Positions 42,636 through 50,832 of a stretch of 64,000 nucleotides of DNA are shown in pieces (positions within the stretch are counted from its first letter, which is position 1; every line of letters starts with the position of its first letter). The notes beneath the pieces are model-generated. The model did no database searches and had not been told where the DNA came from. It saw only the letters and a program-made list of their open reading frames with translations. The DNA comes from Micromonospora chalcea (GTDB taxonomy: Bacteria; Actinomycetota; Actinomycetes; Mycobacteriales; Micromonosporaceae). The position numbers were made by a program, and so were the translations under genes. The stretch is taken from assembly GCF_002926165.1 (NCBI RefSeq), contig NZ_MAGP01000001.1:186001-250000 (forward strand), given 5' to 3'.

Positions 42636-43900
42636 CACCAACGGAGCTGGCGCCACGGTTCTTCATCGCGGTCACGGTGATCCTGATCTTCTGCAAAGGG
42701 GTCGCGTGGCTGCTCGGCAAGGCGGGCCAGCCCGCCGTGGTCAGCGAGATGCTCGCCGGCGTACTGCTCGGCCCGTCGCTGCTCGGGCTCCTCCTGCCGG
42801 ACGTGCAGAACGCCCTGTTCCCGGCCCCCCTGCTCCCGGTCCTCTACATCGTGGGTCAGGTCGGCCTGGTGCTGTTCATGTTCCAGGCCGGGTACGCGTT
42901 CAGCAGCCATCGGGTCACCGGGCTCGCCGGCACCGCCGGCGTGATCTCGCTGGCCGGAGTCACCGCGCCGCTGCTGCTGGGGGCGCTGCTGGTGCTGGTG
43001 ACGGCGGGCGTTGTGCCGATCCAGGCCGACGGGACGTCACTCGGGGTCTCGGCCGCGTTCGTCGGCGTCGCCCTGGCCATCACCGCGTTCCCGATGCTGG
43101 CCCGGATCATCACCGAGAAAGGGCACGCCGGCACCCGGCACGGCACGCTCGCCCTGGCCAGCGGCGCGATCGACGACGTGGTCGCCTGGATCATGCTGGC
43201 CGCCGTGCTGGCGGTCGCGTCCGGCCGGGCCGGTCCGGCGATCGTCACCGCGGGCGGAGCGGTCCTGTTCGGGCTGGTGCTCTGGTTCGGCGGGCGTGCG
43301 GCCGCCGCCACGCTGATGACCCACCGGGCCCTCAACGACCGCGCCCGGCTGCTCGGCACCGTCGCCCTGCTGTTCCTGGTCGCCTGGTACACCGACGAGA
43401 TCGGGCTGTACGCGGTCTTCGGCGCGTTCGCGGTCGGCGTGGTGATGCCGCGCACCGACAACACCGACAAGGTGGTGGACACGCTCACACCGGTCGCCGC
43501 GACGCTCTTCCTGCCGTTGTTCTTCACCTACTCGGGCCTGCGTACGGAGTTCGGCCTGCTCGCCTCGCCGCCGGTGCTGTTGTTCGCGCTGGCCTGCGTG
43601 ACGGCGGCGATCGCCGGCAAGTTCGGCGCCTGCTGGGCGGCGGCCCGGCTGCGGGGTGAGCCGTCGAGCGTCGCGATGCGGGTCGGCGCGCTGATGAACG
43701 CCCGTGGCCTGATGCAGCTCATCGCGCTGAACGTCGGGCTGGAGGCGGGCATCGTGAGCCCCGCCCTGTTCACCGTGCTGGTGCTGGTCGCGCTTGTCAC
43801 CACGCTGATGACGACGCCGGCGCTGAGCTGGATCGAGCGCCGGGAGGCGCGGCAGCCCGACGGCGTACGGACGCCCGCGCTGGCGGTTTCAGATAGTTGA
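42632..43900 (+). CDS. CPA2-family cation/proton antiporter
   Basis: Membrane protein of 422 residues with about 12-13 helices, of the KefB/NapA-type exchanger family ([19 protein letters not shown] start, [27 protein letters not shown] with the acidic ion-binding residues, [13 protein letters not shown]). It exchanges Na+ or K+ for protons. ATG at 42632 overlaps the P450 stop. It ends the plus-strand operon; in a biosynthetic locus it may serve for self-protection or export-linked ion balance, but it could also be a passenger. Confidence 0.88.
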   Translation: MTPTELAPRFFIAVTVILIFCKGVAWLLGKAGQPAVVSEMLAGVLLGPSLLGLLLPDVQNALFPAPLLPVLYIVGQVGLVLFMFQAGYAFSSHRVTGLAGTAGVISLAGVTAPLLLGALLVLVTAGVVPIQADGTSLGVSAAFVGVALAITAFPMLARIITEKGHAGTRHGTLALASGAIDDVVAWIMLAAVLAVASGRAGPAIVTAGGAVLFGLVLWFGGRAAAATLMTHRALNDRARLLGTVALLFLVAWYTDEIGLYAVFGAFAVGVVMPRTDNTDKVVDTLTPVAATLFLPLFFTYSGLRTEFGLLASPPVLLFALACVTAAIAGKFGACWAAARLRGEPSSVAMRVGALMNARGLMQLIALNVGLEAGIVSPALFTVLVLVALVTTLMTTPALSWIERREARQPDGVRTPALAVSDS

Positions 43901-43952
43901 AGAGGCAAGTACTGACCCTTCCATCGTCAACCATCTATGAGATCGTTAACAT

Positions 43953-44624
43953 ATGCGGGGCGGAACATCGAACCGGCTGTTGCTGGTCGAGGACGACGCG
44001 GATCTGACCGAGATGCTCACCGAGACGCTCGGCCACGAAGGTTACCTGGTCGACCAGGCCTTCGACGGCCAGCGCGGGCTGCATCTCGGGCTGACCCGCC
44101 CGTACGACGTGATGGTCATCGACCGGATGCTGCCGGCGCTCGACGGCCTCGACCTGGTCACCCGCCTGCGCGCCCGGGCGGTCCCGGCCCGGACCCTGAT
44201 GCTCACCGCCCTCGGCACCGTCGACGACCGGATCGCCGGGCTGGACGCGGGCGCCGACGACTACCTGGTCAAACCGTTCGACCTCGACGAACTGAGCGCC
44301 CGGGTCCGGGCGCTGTGCCGGCGCCGGCCCGAGCCGACCGACGTGCTGCGCATCGGTGCCGGGCGGCTCGACCTGGGACCGCGCGAGGCGGTGCTGCCCG
44401 ACGGCACCCGGGTGGCGCTGTCCACCCGCGAGTTCGAGCTGCTGCGGGTGCTGGCGGCCCGGCCGAACGCCGTCCATCCGCGAGCCGTGCTGCGCCGCAA
44501 GGTCTTCGAGGAGGCCGCCGGCGCATCGATAGTGGACACATACGTCTACTACCTGCGGCGCAAGCTCGGCCGCGCGGTGGTACGCACCGTGCACGGTCTC
44601 GGCTACCGCCTCGGGACCCTCTGA
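43953..44624 (+). CDS. OmpR-family response regulator
   Basis: Two-domain regulator of 223 residues: receiver with phospho-acceptor Asp57 ([13 protein letters not shown]) and the Lys in [10 protein letters not shown], then a C-terminal OmpR winged helix ([15 protein letters not shown] ... [12 protein letters not shown]). ATG at 43953 has no clear ribosome-binding site, so it may be leaderless. It is coupled to the histidine kinase gene by a TGATG overlap and starts 52 bp after the antiporter, so it might be read from the upstream operon. Confidence 0.93.
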   Translation: MRGGTSNRLLLVEDDADLTEMLTETLGHEGYLVDQAFDGQRGLHLGLTRPYDVMVIDRMLPALDGLDLVTRLRARAVPARTLMLTALGTVDDRIAGLDAGADDYLVKPFDLDELSARVRALCRRRPEPTDVLRIGAGRLDLGPREAVLPDGTRVALSTREFELLRVLAARPNAVHPRAVLRRKVFEEAAGASIVDTYVYYLRRKLGRAVVRTVHGLGYRLGTL

Positions 44625-45904
44625 TGGAGGCGGTCGAGAAGGCGATCGTCAGACGGGCCCGGCTACGGATCGGCCTGCTCGTCGGCCTCACCATCGGCGG
44701 CCTGCTCCTGCTGGCCGGCGGCATCTCCTACGCGGTCCTGGTCCGCGGCCAGGAGGCGCAGATCCAGCGTGAGCTGGCGTGGGGCACGGAACACGGGACG
44801 ATCGCCGGGCCGCCCGCATGCAGTTGGATCTTCCGGTACGACGGCGCCACCGTGCGCACCGGCGCGAACCCGCCGCCACCGGGCTTCCCGTTGCACGACA
44901 CGCTGGCCACCGTGGCGGCGAACCGGACCACCGAGATCACCACCGTCGCGCGTAACGGCACCACGTACCACGTACGCACCGAGGCGCGCGGCGACACCGT
45001 CGTCCAGGCGGTGTTCGACGCCCGCTTCCAGCTCTCCGACCGCCGGCACCTCCTGCTCGCGTTCAGCCTCGCGGCGGTGGCCGGGCTGCTCGCCGCCGTG
45101 CTCACCGGTGTCCTCGTCGGCCGCCGTGCCGTCGCGCCGCTCGCGGAGGCGCTGACCCGGCAGCGCCGCTTCGTCGCGGACGCCAGCCACGAGCTGAGGA
45201 CGCCGATCGCCCAGGTGCACACCCGGGCCCAGCTGATCGCGCGCCGGGCACGCAACGACGGCGCCGCCACGAACCTGGACGACCTGGAACGGCTGATCGG
45301 CACCACGCGCCGGCTCGGCGAGATCGTCGACGACCTGCTGCTCTCCGCCCGGCTCGCCGCCGCGCCCGCCGACCGGGAGCCGGACCCGCCGCTCTACCTC
45401 ACCGCGCTGATCGGTACGACAGTCGCCGCCGAGGGTGACCGGGCAGCCGAGCGCCAGGTCACGCTCGTCCTGGACGTCCCGGGTGACCCGCTGCCGGTGC
45501 CGGGTGTCGAGTCGGCCCTGCGCCGGGTCGTCGGCGAACTGCTGGCGAACGCGCTCGCCCACACCCCCGCGGGAGGCCGGATCACCGTGACGCTGCGGGC
45601 GGTGGACAACGCCGCGGAGTTCGTGATCGCCGACACCGGCAAGGGCTTCGACCAGGCGGACGCCCGGCGGATCTTCGACCGGTTCCACCGTGGCGCGGGC
45701 GCCGGAGACCGCCGCTTCGGCCTGGGACTGGCGCTGCTTCAGGAGGTCGTCACGAGCCACCACGGCACAATCGAGGCGGAGGGTCAACCGGGCCGGGGAG
45801 CCCGCTTCACGGTGCGCCTTCCCACGGCGGGATCGTCGGCTACCACGGGTCGGGCCGCGCGGATCAGGAACCTTCGGATGTGGCAGCTCGGCGCCGGTAC
45901 GTGA
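44624..45904 (+). CDS. Sensor histidine kinase
   Basis: Membrane kinase of 426 residues: first helix about residues 15-42, an extracellular sensor loop of about 100 residues, second helix about 140-165, HisKA with phospho-acceptor His189 ([12 protein letters not shown]), then a HATPase domain (N-box [12 protein letters not shown]1 [10 protein letters not shown]2 RFGLGLALL). It partners with the overlapping response regulator. The signal is unknown. A perfect-stem terminator follows. Confidence 0.93.
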   Translation: MEAVEKAIVRRARLRIGLLVGLTIGGLLLLAGGISYAVLVRGQEAQIQRELAWGTEHGTIAGPPACSWIFRYDGATVRTGANPPPPGFPLHDTLATVAANRTTEITTVARNGTTYHVRTEARGDTVVQAVFDARFQLSDRRHLLLAFSLAAVAGLLAAVLTGVLVGRRAVAPLAEALTRQRRFVADASHELRTPIAQVHTRAQLIARRARNDGAATNLDDLERLIGTTRRLGEIVDDLLLSARLAAAPADREPDPPLYLTALIGTTVAAEGDRAAERQVTLVLDVPGDPLPVPGVESALRRVVGELLANALAHTPAGGRITVTLRAVDNAAEFVIADTGKGFDQADARRIFDRFHRGAGAGDRRFGLGLALLQEVVTSHHGTIEAEGQPGRGARFTVRLPTAGSSATTGRAARIRNLRMWQLGAGT

Positions 45905-45944
45905 TCGCCGGACGGGACGGATCGCCACACCGGGACGCCGCGTG

Positions 45945-45985
45945 GTCGCTCCGAGCGCACTGGCCGCCAGTGCGCTCGGAGCGAC
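45945..45985. terminator. Bidirectional terminator with perfect 19-bp stem
   Basis: Arms GTCGCTCCGAGCGCACTGG and its exact complement around a 3-nt loop CCG, between the convergent kinase and SUKH-like genes. This is the longest perfect short hairpin noticed in the window. Confidence 0.85.
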
Positions 45986-46036
45986 GGATGAGATCGCCGG
46001 TGCGAACCCGGGCATCCCCCGGCCCGCGGTGCCGGG

Positions 46037-46759
46037 TCAGATGCCGAGCGACCTCCGAGTGGCCCGCACCGTGTCGGACAGTTCCTCGTAGCAGTCGAAT
46101 CCCCGCTCGATGCAGTCCATGTCGACCCCGCATTCGCGCTGCCGCGCCCGCAGCAGTGACTCGTCCGCCACATACACCGGAAAGGTCAGGAAATCGACGT
46201 CGGGAACCCGTTCCCGGAGCACGGCTACCTCGTCCTGCCCGTCTTCCCTGACCTGGAGCCAGCCGTTGAGGTCATCGTGGACGACCGCGCCGGCGGCGAT
46301 CCCCTTCGTCCAGCCGGTGAAGAGCGCGGCGAGGCTGGTGGCGGCACGAGCCGAACCCCAGACGTCGGGGGTGAACTCGTAACGCCAGATCTCGCCCTCG
46401 TACTCGCCGGCGAGCACGAACGTGTAGACCAGATGCTCGAAGTTGAACAAGCGCACCTGGTGCCGCCACGGGAACGGCGTGCCGATCGAGATGGCCAGGG
46501 TGTCGAGTTCCTCGCCCCCGTCGGCCGGCCACGGCATGATCCAGCCGCCGTTGGGAAGCAGCCGCCGGGGCGGCCAGTTCTGTGACTGGAACCAGGCCAG
46601 CTGCTCCGCGACGTGGTCCACGCCGAAGATGCGGTAGACCGAGCCGGGCGGCTGCCCGGCGGGTGCCTCGGCGTGCTCGGGCCAGTCGAGGCCGGCCGCG
46701 GTCGCCGCCGCACGGTACTCCGCGACGGCGTCACGCAGTACGCGCATGTCGTCGAGCAT
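46037..46759 (-). CDS. SUKH/SMI1-KNR4-like protein, probable immunity protein
   Basis: Soluble protein of 240 residues without signal peptide. The central part (ELDTLAISIGTPFPWRHQVRLFNFEHLVYTF, EYEGEIWRYEFTPDVWGSARAATSLAALFTGW) has the spacing of aromatic and acidic residues seen in SUKH-superfamily immunity proteins; the match is by eye and not certain. The ATG at 46759 shares its A with the stop of the upstream DNase-toxin gene (TGATG), which fits a toxin-immunity pair. An ATG 11 codons earlier is an alternative. Function inferred: binding and blocking the NucA/NucB-type DNase in the producing cell. Confidence 0.6.
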   Translation of the reverse strand: MLDDMRVLRDAVAEYRAAATAAGLDWPEHAEAPAGQPPGSVYRIFGVDHVAEQLAWFQSQNWPPRRLLPNGGWIMPWPADGGEELDTLAISIGTPFPWRHQVRLFNFEHLVYTFVLAGEYEGEIWRYEFTPDVWGSARAATSLAALFTGWTKGIAAGAVVHDDLNGWLQVREDGQDEVAVLRERVPDVDFLTFPVYVADESLLRARQRECGVDMDCIERGFDCYEELSDTVRATRRSLGI

Positions 46760-49128
46760 CAGGGAGCCGCCGCCGGCTTGGGGCTCATGCACATGCTGGC
46801 CCCGCCCTCACTGACCCGGAACCCGAAGCTCGGCCCGTTCGCCGCGACCCACGGCTTCACCGGCAGCACGATGAACCGCTCTCCGTCGGCGACCTCGCAC
46901 TTGCGGAAGAACGCCGACATCTCGGTGCCCTGCGGGCTCGACTCCGACGGTGGAACCGGCTTCAGGGAAGCGCGCTCGCCCGACAGGTTCACCGCCTGGT
47001 TGGTCACCCAGAACGGGAACTCGTCGCACACGGTTCCCGGCGCGCGCCCGGTGCACTCGTTCGGCGTGAAATGGGTGTTGAACCACCGGCGTGGATAGCC
47101 GGCGTCGATGGCGGCCCGACCGCCCTGGCTGCGAGCCGGGTAGAACCACTGGGCCCGCGTCGGTGGCTGCGGATATCCACCGTCACCCATCGCCGTCACG
47201 ATGTGGGTCCCGGTCTCCTTCATGGGCCGGAGGTCGTAGGACACGCCACCGGGGACGTAGACGGCGAAGCCGTTGTCGCAGCCGGCCGTACCCTGGGTGC
47301 CACGCTGGGCGGTGCACGCCGCATCGATGATCCGCTTGAGCCGGCCGTCCTCGGCGTTGGTCCAGGCGAAGGGAATGCCGTCCCGGTCGGCCACCAGCTT
47401 CGTCGTCTTGATCACCTCCGCGTAGATCTTCAAGCTGTTGTACCACTCGCCCTCGTCCGCGCCCCAGTTCTCGAACGTGTCGAAGTCGGTGTCGTGGCGG
47501 ATCGGGTACTCGAGGATGCCGTGGATGCCGATCTGACCGGGGAAGAGGATCTCGAGCAGCGCCCAGAGCGCGAGTCCGATGCCGATTCCCGAGAGAGCGA
47601 CGACGACCCAGGAGGTGCCGACGGCGGCAGCGGGCGCGACTGCGACGAGCCGGACGGCCTGCGCGGCAGGCGCCAGCACGAGCGTGCACGTGGTGGTGTT
47701 CTGGGCGCACCAGGTGATCGGCATCGTCGCATTGCCCGGATCGAACAGCGTCGAGACGCGACCGGGGACCGGGTCCACCGAGGAGATCACCGGACCACGG
47801 CCGGGCGGTGCCGCCGAGAAGAGAAGCTGGGTGAGGCTGTCCGCGCAGTTGACGAGCTTCTCCCCGGACGGCGGTAGGAAGGCGTCCAGGCAGCTGTCGT
47901 TCGAGACGGTGTAGCAGCCCGGGAACAGCTCCGTGCTGCCGGCCGGCACCGTGACACTGGTACGCGAGTCCGCAGCGAGGTAGAAGTCTCCGCCGCTCCC
48001 GGCGCACTGAGAGCCTTCGCTTGCCGCCTGCTGGGTGGCGGCGGGAGACACCTCGTCCGTATTGATCATGGTGGTGAAGTCGGCGGAGAGCTCACGGGCC
48101 ACCGTGCGGTCGGCGCGTAGCGCCTCGACCCGGAACGTGTACGGCGTGTACTCCTCCAGGGGGCCGATCGGAAGGACGATGCTGTTCCCCGCCGTGCACG
48201 GGTTCGCCGGATTGCCGTCGGCGTCCTGGCAGAAGTGGGTCAGCGAGAACTCGTCGTACAACTGGCCGTCGAGGTAGGCGCGGTAGCTGGTCTCGGTTGC
48301 GGGGTCGGGATGCCATGTTGCCGTGGCGGCACCCTGCTCCGGGTCGAGGACCAGGTCGGCGTCGGGATCCGGTGGCGGCGGGGCGGCGGCCGTCGTGAAG
48401 GACGCCGTGGCGCGGGTCGCGGACTTGTTGCCGGCCAGGTCGACGGCGACCACGGAAACCGTGTGGTTGGTGGACGGCGACAGCCCGGTGATGGAGTACG
48501 ACCGGGTGCCGATGGTGGTCCGGTGCGGGGTTCCGCCGTCGACGGTGATCTCGTACCCGGCAAGGCCGTAGTTGTCCGTGGCCTCGCCCCAGGTCGCCTT
48601 GGCCGTGGTCGCCGTGATCGCGCCGACGGTCAGGTCCGGGACGGCGCTCGGCGGGAGCAGGTCCACCACGGTGACGGACCGCAGGATCCGGGCGTAGCGT
48701 CCGGGTTCGCGTTCGGCGCGGGCGCACACCTCGTTCTCGCCCAGTTCCGCCGGGCGAAGACTGGCGGTCCACGACGCCGACCAGTCCGACACACCGGCCG
48801 GCGGCGGCCCGAGGGTGATGTCGGTGGTGGTCAGCCGGCCGACCGAGACGTCGACCATGGTGGCGTTCTTGTGCAGGAAGCCGCTGAGAGCGATCTTCCC
48901 GTGCTCGTCGACCGCGACCTCGGTCCCGGTCGTCGGCCCTTCGAGCCGGATGGAGGCGTGGTTGACGTCCTCCGGCACCGACGGATCCGCGCACGCGGGA
49001 AGTTGCTCGGCCGGAGTCGCCTCGGCAGCCGGCTGGCTCACCAGGCCGACGGGGAGGATGAGCGAGACGGCGAGCGCCGTAGCTCGTAAGAATCTGCTGA
49101 AATGCCTGTCGTGCCCATGGTTGGCCAT
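46759..49128 (-). CDS. Secreted Fn3 / NucA-NucB DNase polymorphic toxin
   Basis: Exported protein of 789 residues. Layout: signal peptide (about 10-37), a Cys-containing N-terminal part, two fibronectin type III domains (about 160-247 and 253-353), a Cys-rich part, a hydrophobic helix (about 503-529) and a C-terminal domain (about 640-789). The last contains NECTGRAPGTVCDEFPF (DEFPF at 702-706) and SPQGTEMSAFFRK, matching the catalytic pattern of NucA/NucB extracellular DNases (CDEYPFAST in the prototypes). A C-terminal nuclease behind structural modules and a helix, with a SUKH-like gene overlapping the stop, is the layout of a polymorphic toxin. ATG at 49128 chosen for the signal peptide. 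Confidence 0.75.
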   Translation of the reverse strand: MANHGHDRHFSRFLRATALAVSLILPVGLVSQPAAEATPAEQLPACADPSVPEDVNHASIRLEGPTTGTEVAVDEHGKIALSGFLHKNATMVDVSVGRLTTTDITLGPPPAGVSDWSASWTASLRPAELGENEVCARAEREPGRYARILRSVTVVDLLPPSAVPDLTVGAITATTAKATWGEATDNYGLAGYEITVDGGTPHRTTIGTRSYSITGLSPSTNHTVSVVAVDLAGNKSATRATASFTTAAAPPPPDPDADLVLDPEQGAATATWHPDPATETSYRAYLDGQLYDEFSLTHFCQDADGNPANPCTAGNSIVLPIGPLEEYTPYTFRVEALRADRTVARELSADFTTMINTDEVSPAATQQAASEGSQCAGSGGDFYLAADSRTSVTVPAGSTELFPGCYTVSNDSCLDAFLPPSGEKLVNCADSLTQLLFSAAPPGRGPVISSVDPVPGRVSTLFDPGNATMPITWCAQNTTTCTLVLAPAAQAVRLVAVAPAAAVGTSWVVVALSGIGIGLALWALLEILFPGQIGIHGILEYPIRHDTDFDTFENWGADEGEWYNSLKIYAEVIKTTKLVADRDGIPFAWTNAEDGRLKRIIDAACTAQRGTQGTAGCDNGFAVYVPGGVSYDLRPMKETGTHIVTAMGDGGYPQPPTRAQWFYPARSQGGRAAIDAGYPRRWFNTHFTPNECTGRAPGTVCDEFPFWVTNQAVNLSGERASLKPVPPSESSPQGTEMSAFFRKCEVADGERFIVLPVKPWVAANGPSFGFRVSEGGASMCMSPKPAAAP

Positions 49129-49318
49129 GCCTACCCCCGTATGAATGACGCCAATCAATGGTTGGGCGGACATTAGCAAGGCGCGGTCCATCGTGGTGGC
49201 CCCTCGTCGCCCGGTCGCACCAGGCGACGTGGCCGGAGCGGAGGTCACTAATCGGTTGCCCGTCGCGGTGAGGGCTGCCTAGATTGCCGATCATGCACGA
49301 CATCGACGGGCGTTCCGG

Positions 49319-50116
49319 ATGAGCAGCCGTCTCCGCGAGATCGCCCGGCAGACGGTCGCGATCGCCGAGTCGGGGCGCTACCGCAACAGCGCCGGCGAGG
49401 ACATCACGATCGAAGCGGCGGTACGCGCCGCGGTCGACGGCACCCGCGAGCACCTGCCGGACGAGGTCCTCCACCTGGACGGCGCGAAGCCCGGCGCCGA
49501 CACCGTCGAGGTGACGTACGAGTCGACGTTGCAGGCGGCCCGCCGGCTCGGACCCGGCGCGGCGTGTCTGGTGTTCGCGTCGGCGAAGAACCCGGGTGGC
49601 GGGTTCCTGGGCGGGGCGAAGGCGCAGGAGGAGAGCATCGCCCGCTCGTCGGCGCTGTATCCCTGTCTGCTCGCCGCCCCGGACTTCTATGCCTTCCACC
49701 GGGGGCAACGGGATCTGCGCTACAGCGACCGCGTCGTCTACTCCCCGGGCGTGCCGGTGTTCCGTGACGACAAGGGGAACCTGCTCGACCGGCCGTACAC
49801 GACGTCCTTCCTGACCGCGGCGGCGCCGAACCTGGGCGCGATCGTGCGCAACCAGCCGGAGCGCGCGCCGGACGTGCCGGCGGTGCTGGGCCGGCGGGCC
49901 CGGCGGGTGCTGGAGGTGGCGGCCGCGCACGGGCATCGGACAGTGGTGCTGGGCGCGTGGGGGTGCGGGGTGTTCCGCAACGACCCGGCCGTGGTGGCCG
50001 GCGCGTTCGCCGACGCGCTCCGGGTGGTCGACCGGTTCGACCTCGTGGTGTTCGCCGTGCGCGACGGGCTGCCGGGCACACCGGTCTACCGCACGTTCGC
50101 GGAGCGCTTTCGGTAG
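49319..50116 (+). CDS. Bacterial-type poly(ADP-ribose) glycohydrolase (TIGR02452)
   Basis: Macro-domain-like hydrolase of 265 residues. The PARG signature GGG-X6-QEE is complete: Gly93-95 (NPGGGFLGG) and Gln103-Glu104-Glu105 (AKAQEES). The flanking motifs VTYESTLQAARRL, SSALYPCL, YSDRVVYSPGVPVFRDD and LGAWGCGVFRNDP are typical of the microbial PARG family. It removes ADP-ribose chains from proteins in the cytoplasm. It is divergent from the DNase-toxin gene across 190 bp and 9 bp upstream of the OsmC gene. Confidence 0.9.
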   Translation: MSSRLREIARQTVAIAESGRYRNSAGEDITIEAAVRAAVDGTREHLPDEVLHLDGAKPGADTVEVTYESTLQAARRLGPGAACLVFASAKNPGGGFLGGAKAQEESIARSSALYPCLLAAPDFYAFHRGQRDLRYSDRVVYSPGVPVFRDDKGNLLDRPYTTSFLTAAAPNLGAIVRNQPERAPDVPAVLGRRARRVLEVAAAHGHRTVVLGAWGCGVFRNDPAVVAGAFADALRVVDRFDLVVFAVRDGLPGTPVYRTFAERFR

Positions 50117-50125
50117 GTTCGTCGC

Positions 50126-50578
50126 ATGAGTGAGGACACGCTCCGGTCGGTGGAGATCGAGCGCACCAGCGTGGGCAGGTACGTCGTGCGCAACGCCCGT
50201 GGCGGCGAGCTGTCGATGGGTACGGGGGAGGACGCGACCTTCACGCCCGTGGAACTGCTGCTGGCGGCGCTCGGCGGCTGCACCGCCGTCGACGTCGACC
50301 TGGTGACCAGCCGGCGCGCCGAACCGACCCGGTTCGCCGTCACGGTGAGCGGTGACAAGATCCGCGACCCGGAGGCCGGCAACCGGATGGAGAACCTCAC
50401 CGTCACCTTCGCGGTGGCGTTTCCGGCCGGCGCGGACGGTGACCGGGCCCGCGAGGCGCTGCCCCGATCTCTGCGGCAGTCACACGACCGGCTCTGCACC
50501 GTGTCCCGCACGGTGGAGCTGGGCACCCCCGTCACCATGGTGGACGCGAGCGACAGGGGCCCGGCCGAGCCTCGGTGA
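50126..50578 (+). CDS. OsmC-family peroxiredoxin-like protein
   Basis: Protein of 150 residues with the OsmC fold. The two redox cysteines are in ALGGCTAVDV and DRLCTVSRT, and the first lies on the helix after FTPVELLLA. Family members reduce organic hydroperoxides using low-molecular-weight or lipoyl thiols; not all are active. It starts 9 bp after the PARG gene and is probably co-transcribed. Confidence 0.88.
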   Translation: MSEDTLRSVEIERTSVGRYVVRNARGGELSMGTGEDATFTPVELLLAALGGCTAVDVDLVTSRRAEPTRFAVTVSGDKIRDPEAGNRMENLTVTFAVAFPAGADGDRAREALPRSLRQSHDRLCTVSRTVELGTPVTMVDASDRGPAEPR

Positions 50579-50619
50579 CCGCCGGAGACCCGGTGCCACC
50601 CGGGCCGATCCGCCAGGTC

Positions 50620-50632
50620 TGTTAACGCTAAC
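50620..50632. promoter_or_regulatory. LacI-type operator candidate TGTTAACGCTAAC
   Basis: Arms GTTA / TAAC around ACGC, close to the TGTTAGCGCTAACA pattern of LacI-family sugar repressors. It lies 201 bp upstream of the first arabinan gene, in the 254-bp region after the OsmC gene. Confidence 0.55.
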
Positions 50633-50725
50633 CATTGCCGAGGCAGTGTCCCGGCATGGGTCGCCATCCGGCCACAGAAAAGCCTTCGGAAAGCTTTGAC
50701 CCCCCGATTACCTTGACAGCCGTCT

Positions 50726-50741
50726 ATGTTATCGAAAACAT
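50726..50741. promoter_or_regulatory. Operator candidate ATGTTATCGAAAACAT behind a TTGACA box
   Basis: A 16-bp palindrome with one mismatched pair. It starts 7 bp after TTGACA at 50713, so a bound repressor would cover the -35/-10 spacer. Together with the site at 50620 this suggests repression of the arabinan/pectin operon until sugar is available. Confidence 0.55.
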
Positions 50742-50832
50742 GACTGGTAACCCGGACGTAACGCCGCTGCCATGATCGCTCGCCCCGTCTCGTGATCTCG
50801 GGAGCGGAAGCGACCAAGCGCGGGAGGTTTCG

